Shown here: positions 1 through 5,468 of the stretch, piece by piece
Position numbering within the stretch: the first letter of the stretch is position 1
Layout of the letters: every line of letters begins with the position of its first letter
Source of the DNA: JACROF01 sp964533055
GTDB lineage: Bacteria > Patescibacteriota > Microgenomatia > Levybacterales > UBA12049
Length of the DNA: 5,468 bases
Direction of reading: 5' to 3'
Assembly (NCBI GenBank): GCA_964533055.1
Contig: CAZHKZ010000035.1
Location: 1-5,468 of the forward strand
Notes under the pieces: model-generated
What the model was told of the DNA's origin: nothing
What the model saw: the letters and a program-made list of their open reading frames with translations, nothing else
The model's database searches: none
Program-made: the position numbers and the translations under genes

Positions 1-3000
1 TCCATAAATCTACAAGTGGCAACAATACAAAAGATACTGACTTTACGAGAACTGCCAATAGCACCTCATCAACGCTTACAAATGTTACAGCATCCAATAA
101 TCAGATAAGTCTTGATACTGGTGCAGTTACCAACTCTGGTACAGGAACAATTACGACTGGGAGTCAGCCAGCTCTTCCAGCAGCACTCGGTGCTGGAGCA
201 TCGGCAATTCTAAGACCTGATGGAAAATATTTAATTATTAGAGGAGCTGCAACGACTACTATGTATCTATATGACTCGTTAGCGGGCTCTATAGGCACAT
301 TCCATCAGACACTCGGTGCAGGAGCGGGAGCAGGGTCAATCGCACTTCCTCGAAGCGATGGAAGATATAGAGTTGTTCATGGAAACTCAGTCACTACGAC
401 CTCGCTTGTTGACCCAATGGGTGAAATAGCGGTTGGCGCATCAATTGCAATTGGAACAGCGCCATCGGTGAAGTCGACAGTAGCATATAGAAGGCAAAAT
501 GGTAGATATTTCGTTGCGATTGGCGGAACGACAGCGACATCAGTCTACAATCCATCACCAACGACAGAAACGTTTAGCGCAGGTCCTACTGCAAATACAA
601 CTGGTCTGGGAGCACTTTTATTGCCAAGGCCTGATGGAGGAGCGCTATTAGTTAACGGAGGAGCAACCGCTACAACACAGGTCTATAATCCTAATAATGG
701 AACTGTAACTAATGGTGCAGCGATAGGATCACTCTCATCGGGTCCAGCTCTCCCAACCAACTGTGAAATTAATGGTGCTGGCTCTGTCGCAATTCAGCTG
801 CCTAATTGGAGGTATCTCATTCTTTCAAAGGCAAATGTTTCGGTTGAATATGATGCTGCGACCAATACTATGGGGACATGTCGAAATGTCGGTCCCGCAA
901 CTGCGCTTGGAGATGGTGCGAATGCAATCAGATATCAGAGTAGGAAGATTTTGATCATGGTAGGAGGTAATTCAACTGCTTCGTATATCTATGATCCAGC
1001 TGACTTGACATATACCGCTCACGGAACTGCAATGACCGCAGTTGGTCTTGGTGCATTTACGGTCATGAATCATGACGGCACATCCCAGGCCTTTGTTGGA
1101 AATTCAACAACTAGTAACAAAATTGATACGGGACTTAAGATGGGAGGATCGTATGTCTCTGAGGATTTCAATACATCCTCATTTAATATCAACTCATCAA
1201 TCATGTGGAGTATGGGGGCGGAGAACACCTTTATTGGTACTTCAAGTGCGACAACAGATACGCCACAGTCTAACGTTGAGTTCTTTGTAAGAACAGCCAA
1301 TACTCAGGGTGGGCTCTCATCAGCCATAGATAAGCCTATCCAGAGAAGTGGAGATCTAATTGGGGCAGTAGGTACGGATGCGTGGGCAAGAGTTACGATT
1401 AATATGCGACGACCAATCCCGCAAAATATTTTGGATGAGAGATTTACATATTTTGGTAATGGGCAGACACTGTTCTTAAAAGATTTTGCAGGACCGACTG
1501 TGTTTGATTACACCATTGATAACTCTACTGTGCTACGGAGAACTGCATTTAATTTTGCGAATGCTCAGTTGGGCACAGATGCGATGGAGGCATCGGCATC
1601 ATCACTTTTGCGAGTTGTGCCACTTTCTGATCGATTAACTCTACCTATGGGCCAAGTTCCTGGAGACGCTCAAGTAAGTACAACAGGGCATTACCAGGGT
1701 TTAATCGGAACTCATCCTAGTCTACCTGTGAGTACTGGAGAGGGAACAATTGTGATGTCGTTGCCAGACGGGCAGTTTGGAGTCATCGCAACTGCCTCTG
1801 CAGCTGTAAGTTATTATCATTATGATCCTGCATCAAGCGTTTTTATCCCACAATCTGGCGCAGGTAATGTCCCAACAACATATCCAGGAGCAGGGGCCTA
1901 TGCTCTCAAGTTACCTGATGGACGCTTCTTAATTGTCTTTGGTGCAGATATCGGTGGAACAGCCAGGACAACGACAAATATTTATGATCCTCGTGCAGCG
2001 TCAGGATCACGTTTTGTGGCAGGACCTGCGTTATCGGCAGCAGCAGGAATTGGCGGCTTCCCAATTAAAAATACTGATGGTACGTACACGTTAGTCCACG
2101 GTGGCGCGGCTACAACTTCCACATCATTTAGCCCATTTATGGATTTAAAGGGCAAACCCACTCTTGATGCAGGCCCGACTCTTACATCTGCTGTGACGTG
2201 TGGTGGATGGGCAATTCCTACTGCAGGGAATTTGCTTGGCATGTACAGAGTATTTACTGGAGTAGCACAGTTTAGTACAGGGGTGCAGACCACGATGATG
2301 TATGATGCAACGAAGAAGCAGTTCTCAGCATCCGCAAATTCAGGAGTTGCATTTGGTTGTGGATCATATGTCTTCCAAAGGCAAGATGGTGCATGGATTG
2401 TGGTAGCGGGTGGCTCGGGAACAACTGGCGCACCTTCGACGACGCTCACACTTTTTAATCCATTCTCGAATGTTTTTGGAGCAGCTGCGGGCATGACAAA
2501 TGCAGTGGGAAGAGGTAGTGTAGCAATCCCTCGTCCTGATGGCACATGGCTTATTACAAGAGGTCAAGGTCAGACAATTGACGGTACAACTGCCACAAAC
2601 GGCACAACAAATATCTATTCTCCTTTTGGAGGTACACAAATATTGGGTTATCCAATTGGTACTAATATAACGACAGGTCCAACGATTGCAAATAGAAATG
2701 GAGCTGGCGCGCTTGCATTCCAGCGACCCGATGGTAAATGGGTTATGTTAAGTGGTGGTATGGCCGGTAGCAACAACGCGATGCTCATAGATGTTGGATA
2801 TTATGCGGATGGACAGTCACTTTCTGGGCAGATGTATTCTCCACAACTATCCCCAGACTCGTCTTTATCATATAAATCGCTGCCAGACAATTTCCTTAAT
2901 TTTGAAGTAAGAACTGCACCAACGAGAGAGGCTTTGATGACTGCCGATTATAAGTCAGTCTATCCTGCAGATGGAAATATTGGAGCTGCCGTTGGCGATA

Positions 3001-4721
3001 AATGGCTTCAAGTACAAATAAATTTCTCTCGACAGTTCCCAACATACGGTGACGTCATGCAAGATGTTTGGATGGGTCGTGGAGCTCTGAACTGGAGAAC
3101 GATTAGTCAGCCATCACTTTTTGAATATAAGATCACAAATGATGCTAATCTTCTGACACTTCAAAGTGGTGGTCAGAATATCTTCAGAGTAAGTGGAAGT
3201 GGGAATATCTACTCAGGTCAACAGGGTGGATTCTATTCAGGAGGAGCCGATTTGGCTGAGAACTATAGTTCTGTGCAGGAGCTTTTGCCAGGCGAGGTGG
3301 TCATCGCTGATGCATTTAATCCTCAGAAAGTAGTCAGATCAACCGGTCAGTATCAATCGGGACTTATTGGCGTAGTCTCAACCGAGCCAGGCTTTGTGGC
3401 AGGTGCATTTACACAAGACTCATATCCAATTGCTCTTGTTGGACGCGTGCCAGTGAAGGTAAGTACAGAAAATGGATCAATTAAGACTGGTGACTATCTT
3501 ACGTCTGCTTCTATTCCAGGCTACGCAATGCGTGCACTTCAGTCCGGCCGTGTTATTGGAAAGGCGCTTGAGGATCTAGACGAGAGTGCGCTAACTGAGT
3601 GTCCAACTCCAGGAGCAGGAGCAAACCCTCAGGCAAAGTGTGGCACGGTCATGATGTTTGTAAACCTTACCGATTATCACGGCGAGTCGATAAAAGTTGC
3701 AATGGCGCAAGCAAGCCCATCAGCTAGTATCAGTGGAATCAGCACATCGACTGATGAAAATGGTGTTGAGTCATACACAGGTATTCGGATAGGCGATCCT
3801 GAATATACAACTGTTAAGGATGAATTTGGCATTCTTTCCTTCCTCAAAGATTTAAAATCTAAGTCAGCTTTGGCGCCAACCTCAGAGATCTTTACTGGGA
3901 GACTTTCAGCTGCTTTTGACATCATTAGTCCTACGATCATCACAGATACGTTGTATGCAAAGACAATTAAGGCAGATCATATTGAGGGCCTTGAGATACT
4001 CACTAATAAGATTGGAAGTCTCTCAGCGTCATTGTACGGCCTTACACAAAAGCCTACCGAGCAGGTTGTTGCAACACGTTCTGCTGACCAAGCGACCTCA
4101 GAAAGCACAGGCTCAGCGCTCTTTAAGAAATACGATGACCTTATGGATCAGGCTCTTGCTCGCAACGAGGGTCTTTTGAGACTTGAAGATATTGATGCTG
4201 TAGGATCTGCTACAGTTGGCGGTCAGCTAAGAGTTAAGGGTAACAGTCTGGTTGAAGGTATTCTTAATGTGATCGATACACTCTTTGCAAATAACATTAT
4301 CGTAAATGGCACAGCGCACTTCTTAGGAGACCTCTTCGTTAAGGGAGACACGACCTTTGAAGGTCAAACAACCTTTAACAATGATACTGCAGGTTTTGCT
4401 GAGATCAAGAAGGGCGCACAACAGGTAGAAGTTACCTTTGCAAAAGAATATAAAGATGCACCAGTTATTAACGCTTCAGTTATTCTCCAGCAAAAAGATG
4501 GAAGTACAGATGAAGAGATTGAAGTAGCTCGCCAGAAGCTTTTTGACCAGAATATTCGATTTGTTATTACCAAACAAAGCTCAAAGGGATTCACACTTAT
4601 TCTGAATAAGGTAGCCCCAGATGACCTCAATTTTAGCTGGTCTGCGGTCTCTGTGAAGAATCCGAATAAGTTTAGTGGGTATATAGATACAAAAGATAAT
4701 CAACCAAAGTCAAGGAAATAA
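1..4721 (+). CDS. Giant modular surface/fibre protein with two Kelch-like propellers, 5' partial
   Basis: The reading frame is open from base 3 to the TAA at 4719-4721 (1572 residues), with no stop before the window edge, so the true start and any signal peptide lie upstream. The ATG at 261 falls inside a Kelch-like blade and is not the start. Order of parts: two copies of a propeller plus beta-sandwich module, a GADLAENY domain of the G2-peptidase-like type, a coiled coil, a hexad beta-repeat and a lectin-like C-terminal sandwich. The N-terminal two thirds are rich in Gly, Thr, Ser and Ala and poor in Lys; the last third is richer in Lys, Glu and Asp. There are only six cysteines, in three pairs. 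No LPxTG motif or C-terminal membrane segment is present, so anchoring is not explained. A role as an adhesin or surface fibre is inferred from architecture. A phage tail fibre is the main alternative, since phage fibres use similar C-terminal parts. The coding call is near certain; the function is not. Confidence 0.95.
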   Translation, partial: HKSTSGNNTKDTDFTRTANSTSSTLTNVTASNNQISLDTGAVTNSGTGTITTGSQPALPAALGAGASAILRPDGKYLIIRGAATTTMYLYDSLAGSIGTFHQTLGAGAGAGSIALPRSDGRYRVVHGNSVTTTSLVDPMGEIAVGASIAIGTAPSVKSTVAYRRQNGRYFVAIGGTTATSVYNPSPTTETFSAGPTANTTGLGALLLPRPDGGALLVNGGATATTQVYNPNNGTVTNGAAIGSLSSGPALPTNCEINGAGSVAIQLPNWRYLILSKANVSVEYDAATNTMGTCRNVGPATALGDGANAIRYQSRKILIMVGGNSTASYIYDPADLTYTAHGTAMTAVGLGAFTVMNHDGTSQAFVGNSTTSNKIDTGLKMGGSYVSEDFNTSSFNINSSIMWSMGAENTFIGTSSATTDTPQSNVEFFVRTANTQGGLSSAIDKPIQRSGDLIGAVGTDAWARVTINMRRPIPQNILDERFTYFGNGQTLFLKDFAGPTVFDYTIDNSTVLRRTAFNFANAQLGTDAMEASASSLLRVVPLSDRLTLPMGQVPGDAQVSTTGHYQGLIGTHPSLPVSTGEGTIVMSLPDGQFGVIATASAAVSYYHYDPASSVFIPQSGAGNVPTTYPGAGAYALKLPDGRFLIVFGADIGGTARTTTNIYDPRAASGSRFVAGPALSAAAGIGGFPIKNTDGTYTLVHGGAATTSTSFSPFMDLKGKPTLDAGPTLTSAVTCGGWAIPTAGNLLGMYRVFTGVAQFSTGVQTTMMYDATKKQFSASANSGVAFGCGSYVFQRQDGAWIVVAGGSGTTGAPSTTLTLFNPFSNVFGAAAGMTNAVGRGSVAIPRPDGTWLITRGQGQTIDGTTATNGTTNIYSPFGGTQILGYPIGTNITTGPTIANRNGAGALAFQRPDGKWVMLSGGMAGSNNAMLIDVGYYADGQSLSGQMYSPQLSPDSSLSYKSLPDNFLNFEVRTAPTREALMTADYKSVYPADGNIGAAVGDKWLQVQINFSRQFPTYGDVMQDVWMGRGALNWRTISQPSLFEYKITNDANLLTLQSGGQNIFRVSGSGNIYSGQQGGFYSGGADLAENYSSVQELLPGEVVIADAFNPQKVVRSTGQYQSGLIGVVSTEPGFVAGAFTQDSYPIALVGRVPVKVSTENGSIKTGDYLTSASIPGYAMRALQSGRVIGKALEDLDESALTECPTPGAGANPQAKCGTVMMFVNLTDYHGESIKVAMAQASPSASISGISTSTDENGVESYTGIRIGDPEYTTVKDEFGILSFLKDLKSKSALAPTSEIFTGRLSAAFDIISPTIITDTLYAKTIKADHIEGLEILTNKIGSLSASLYGLTQKPTEQVVATRSADQATSESTGSALFKKYDDLMDQALARNEGLLRLEDIDAVGSATVGGQLRVKGNSLVEGILNVIDTLFANNIIVNGTAHFLGDLFVKGDTTFEGQTTFNNDTAGFAEIKKGAQQVEVTFAKEYKDAPVINASVILQQKDGSTDEEIEVARQKLFDQNIRFVITKQSSKGFTLILNKVAPDDLNFSWSAVSVKNPNKFSGYIDTKDNQPKSRK
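165..1138 (+). repeat. Kelch-like beta-propeller 1 (about seven blades)
   Basis: Protein-level repeat, about residues 55-378. Each unit of roughly 45 residues follows the pattern G-x-G-[AS], a hydrophobic strand, [RLP]-x-D-G, a strand of the LLVxGG type, TxT, then [VI]YNP or YDP and a GP-x-L turn. Units begin near residues 63 (GAGASAILRPDG), 107 (SIALPRSDG), 158 (VAYRRQNG), 199 (GLGALLLPRPDG), 256 (NGAGSVAIQLP), 304 (GDGANAI) and 348 (GLGAFTV). Seven units suit a closed seven-bladed propeller. The fifth and sixth have lost the D-G turn. Kelch-type propellers commonly bind proteins or sugars; no galactose-oxidase catalytic set was recognised, so a binding role is the inference. Blade edges are approximate. 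Confidence 0.75.
1143..1640 (+). other. Beta-sandwich domain 1 (FxVRTA type)
   Basis: About residues 381-545. It opens with GGSYVSEDFNTSSF, followed by FFVRTANT (residues 427-434), WARVTINMRRPIP and VFDYTIDNSTVL. This order matches a beta-sandwich unit I recall from large secreted bacterial proteins, in which a YTS-x-x-x-D strand precedes F-x-VRTA and a W-x-Q-Y/V-type strand. The same blocks recur in the same order 540 residues later, which supports calling this a domain rather than a linker. It may act as a spacer or carbohydrate-binding module; no binding residues can be assigned. Confidence 0.6.
1680..2810 (+). repeat. Kelch-like beta-propeller 2 (about seven blades)
   Basis: About residues 560-936. 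Units begin with TGEGTIVMSLPDG, PGAGAYALKLPDG, AGIGGFPIKNTDG, VTCGGWAIPTAG, FGCGSYVFQRQDG, VGRGSVAIPRPDG and NGAGALAFQRPDG, each followed by a hydrophobic strand with GG and usually a YDP, FNP or YSP turn. Seven units again suit a closed propeller. Six keep the D-G turn; the fourth (from Cys733) has lost it. The blades are longer on average than in propeller 1, with TGAPSTT- and GTTATNGTT-type loops that could form a binding face. The match to propeller 1 is at protein level only; no long shared DNA stretch was seen, so the duplication is old or the modules were acquired separately. Confidence 0.75.
2814..3170 (+). other. Beta-sandwich domain 2 (FxVRTA type)
   Basis: About residues 938-1050. 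The blocks LNFEVRTAPT (from residue 965), WLQVQINFSRQFP and SLFEYKITNDANLL match sandwich 1 in sequence and order. The domain begins at SLSGQMYSPQL, equivalent to the GSYVS strand of copy 1. It leads straight into LTLQSGGQNIFRVSGSGN, the short strand-turn stretch that commonly precedes trimeric chaperone-type domains in fibre proteins. It therefore joins the propeller modules to the C-terminal stalk. Confidence 0.6.
3237..3680 (+). other. GADLAENY domain, G2-peptidase/intramolecular chaperone-like
   Basis: About residues 1079-1226. Visible blocks are GGADLAENY, LLPGEVVIAD, QKVVRSTGQYQSGLIGVVST, ALVGRVPVKVSTENGSIKTG, DYLTSASIPGYAMRAL, SGRVIGKALE and GTVMMFVNL. This resembles the domain annotated as Peptidase_G2 / IMC autoproteolytic cleavage in phage neck-appendage proteins, and a very common C-terminal domain of large Patescibacteria proteins. 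In phages it helps trimerise the fibre and then cuts itself off. Whether this copy cleaves cannot be judged by eye. A Cys pair (1200 and 1213) brackets a Pro/Gly-rich loop inside it. Confidence 0.6.
3948..4052 (+). other. Short coiled-coil or helical stalk segment
   Basis: About residues 1316-1350. The stretch starting TLYAKTIKADHIEGLEILTN and running through KIGSLSASLYGL has I and L at roughly 3-4 residue spacing, as expected of an amphipathic helix. It follows AFDIISPTIITDT, a short strand-like element. I recall this combination as a C-terminal stalk element in large Patescibacteria surface proteins. It is probably an oligomerisation segment, likely trimeric given the flanking domains. Confidence 0.5.
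4209..4388 (+). repeat. Hexad beta-repeat (trimeric beta-helix or bactofilin-like), ten units
   Basis: Residues 1403-1462 divide without gaps into ten hexads: ATVGGQ, LRVKGN, SLVEGI, LNVIDT, LFANNI, IVNGTA, HFLGDL, FVKGDT, TFEGQT, TFNNDT. Hydrophobic residues or Thr recur early in each unit and Gly, Asn or Asp fall at positions 4-5. This six-residue rhythm fits stacked short strands, as in left-handed or triple-stranded beta-helices of fibre proteins and in bactofilin-like polymers. It probably forms a rigid rod carrying the terminal domain. Confidence 0.6.
4392..4658 (+). other. C-terminal lectin-like beta-sandwich
   Basis: About residues 1464-1552. Visible blocks are GFAEIKKGAQQVEVTF, KEYKDAPVINASVIL, IRFVITKQSSKGFTLILN and LNFSWSAVSV. 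The order (G-x-A-x-I-x-x-G, V-x-V-x-F, P-V-I-x-A, F-x-V/I, K/T-G-F-x-L-x-L, F-x-W-x-A) is that of H-type-lectin-like terminal domains on phage tail fibres and large Patescibacteria proteins. Sugar binding is a family-level inference only. A charged tail ending in KDNQPKSRK follows; it has no sorting signal. Confidence 0.5.
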
Positions 4722-4801
4722 TATCTAAATACATATTTAAGTATAGTATATTATAGAATGATCTACTTCTTTTTCATCTGGAATTTAAGTACATTAGAGA
4801 A
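4722..4801. other. AT-rich intergenic gap without a clear terminator
   Basis: These 80 bases separate the two genes and are far more AT-rich than either. No GC-rich hairpin followed by a T run is present, so an intrinsic terminator for the large gene is not supported. A TTCTTTTTC tract lies at 4767-4775 with no stem before it. There is no Shine-Dalgarno site at normal spacing before the ATG at 4802: AGAGAA directly abuts the start codon, and TGGAA lies about 18 bases upstream. Confidence 0.6.
4742..4754 (+). promoter_or_regulatory. Possible -10 region for the hydrolase gene
   Basis: TATAGT (4742-4747) and TATTAT (4749-4754) each match the TATAAT consensus at five of six positions and lie 48-60 bases before the ATG. 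No convincing TTGACA-like -35 box is found at 16-18 bases upstream. In such AT-rich sequence these matches can arise by chance, and read-through from the large gene is equally possible. Confidence 0.2.
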
Positions 4802-5468
4802 ATGTTTAATTCAAAACAGATTGCTGTATTAGCTCTGATAGTGCTGACATCTGGAGCGGTCGGCTTTATATCTGCCCGTAATCTTTTTGCAGAGAAGGCA
4901 GAGGTAGCTGTAGGGCCAGAGGAAGGGAGCTATGAGAACAGATTGGGTGGATTTAAGTTCATTAATCCATTGCTCGAGTGTAATGTTGACCAGTCAATTG
5001 GCGGAAGAGAGTATAAGCAGCTTGAGAAGAAATTGACAGATTATCTCGATGAGAGCAAGAGGCTTGGTCAGATTTCTGACGCATCTGTCTATTTCCGTTC
5101 TCTTAATAATGGTCCATGGTTTGGCGTTAATGAGAAGGCGGATTTTTCCCCTGCGTCCCTTCTAAAACTCCCAGTCATGATGGCATATTATAAGGAGGCT
5201 GAGCATGATTTAAGCCTCCTAAATGAGGAGATACAATTTGATGGTGATGGAATTGTGCTTGAGCAAAATATTACTTCTGGGAGAACGCTTGAAAAAGGAA
5301 AAAAGTATTCAGTTGAAGATCTGATAAGTTATATGATCACTGATTCAGACAACTCCTCGCTTGAGCTACTTGAAAAGAGAATGGGGGAGAAGAAGATCAA
5401 TCAAGTTACCTATGATTTAGGAATCACTACCGCTGCTGAGACTACCCCTGAAGACTACATGAGCGTAA
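4802..5468 (+). CDS. Exported class A beta-lactamase-fold serine hydrolase, 3' partial
   Basis: The frame runs from ATG 4802 to the window edge (222 full codons) with no stop. The start is chosen because an in-frame TAG lies at 4754, no other ATG lies between, and a signal sequence or anchor follows directly: residues 7-25 are hydrophobic (IAVLALIVLTSGAVGFISA), then RNLFAEKAE. A linker with INPLLEC (54-60) precedes the catalytic domain from about residue 70. Motifs: YFRSLNNGPWFGVNE (97-111), SxxK as FSPASLLKLPVM with Ser119 and Lys122, and SDN at 182-184 in YMITDSDNSS. The KTG motif would lie beyond the window. These identify the beta-lactamase / penicillin-binding-like superfamily; Ser119 is the predicted acyl-enzyme nucleophile, acting outside the cytoplasmic membrane. 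The segment from SDN to TTPEDYM is about 18 residues shorter than in TEM-type enzymes and lacks E-x-x-L-N, so true beta-lactamase activity is doubtful. A peptidoglycan-active or penicillin-binding role is possible. Confidence 0.88.
   Translation, partial: MFNSKQIAVLALIVLTSGAVGFISARNLFAEKAEVAVGPEEGSYENRLGGFKFINPLLECNVDQSIGGREYKQLEKKLTDYLDESKRLGQISDASVYFRSLNNGPWFGVNEKADFSPASLLKLPVMMAYYKEAEHDLSLLNEEIQFDGDGIVLEQNITSGRTLEKGKKYSVEDLISYMITDSDNSSLELLEKRMGEKKINQVTYDLGITTAAETTPEDYMSV

Noticed and set aside
261..263. ATG at 261 as the start of the large gene
   Set aside because: It falls inside the first Kelch-like blade, after the RPDG turn, and the frame is open to the window edge, so the start is upstream.
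315..335. GC-rich GGxGCx micro-repeat as a DNA element
   Set aside because: It is explained by the GAGAGAG residues at the start of a blade; similar Gly-Ala turns begin other blades.
1982..2545. Reverse-strand open frame of 187 codons inside propeller 2, with smaller ones elsewhere on both strands
   Set aside because: They lie opposite or out of frame within a well-supported coding sequence, have no recognisable domain, and their composition mirrors the repeat codons of the real frame.
165..2810. Galactose-oxidase-type enzyme
   Set aside because: Only the Kelch-like repeat pattern is shared; no Cys-Tyr cofactor arrangement or metal ligands could be recognised, and the Cys pattern fits disulfides better.
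1..4721. Recoded TGA (Gly) genetic code
   Set aside because: The long Gly-rich frame uses GGN throughout without any in-frame TGA, so the standard code is sufficient.
4726..4739. TAAATACATATTTA inverted repeat after the large gene as a terminator
   Set aside because: It is all A-T apart from one base of the loop, has a loop of only two bases unless pairs are lost, and has no T run directly after it.

Overview
The window holds two genes on the + strand, both cut by the window edges. Bases 1-4721 are the 3' part of one very large gene for a secreted or surface-type protein; 1572 residues are visible and its start lies upstream. After an 80-base AT-rich gap, bases 4802-5468 are the 5' part of a gene for an exported or membrane-anchored serine hydrolase of the class A beta-lactamase fold. 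No RNA gene, insertion sequence, CRISPR array or tandem DNA repeat was seen.

The style of both proteins suggests a Candidate Phyla Radiation (Patescibacteria, for example Parcubacteria or Microgenomates) genome. The large protein joins Kelch-like repeats, 'FxVRTA' beta-sandwich domains, a domain beginning GADLAENY, a short coiled coil, a hexad beta-repeat and a terminal lectin-like beta-sandwich. The hydrolase has an 'INPLLEC' segment before its catalytic domain. I recall both combinations from such genomes; this is recognition from memory, not a search. The standard code fits: more than 1570 Gly-rich codons contain no in-frame TGA, which argues against the TGA=Gly code of Gracilibacteria and Absconditabacteria.

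Layout of the large protein (residue n begins at base 3n): a Ser/Thr/Asn-rich start (1-55); propeller 1 with about seven Kelch-like blades (about 55-378); beta-sandwich 1 (about 381-545); propeller 2, again about seven blades (about 560-936); beta-sandwich 2 (about 938-1050); a G2-peptidase-like/chaperone-like domain (about 1079-1226); a linker and coiled coil (about 1240-1350); ten hexads of beta-helix type (about 1403-1462); and a C-terminal lectin-like sandwich (about 1464-1552) with a basic tail. Propeller plus sandwich is present twice as a diverged duplication. The whole looks like a long, probably trimeric fibre with binding modules, plausibly an adhesin; its ligand is unknown.

The hydrolase has SxxK and SDN motifs but is about 18 residues shorter than TEM-type enzymes where the omega loop with the deacylating Glu should be. 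It may therefore be a penicillin-binding or peptidoglycan-related hydrolase rather than a true beta-lactamase. Nothing in the sequence shows that the two genes share a function; they are only same-strand neighbours, both with products acting outside the cytoplasm.
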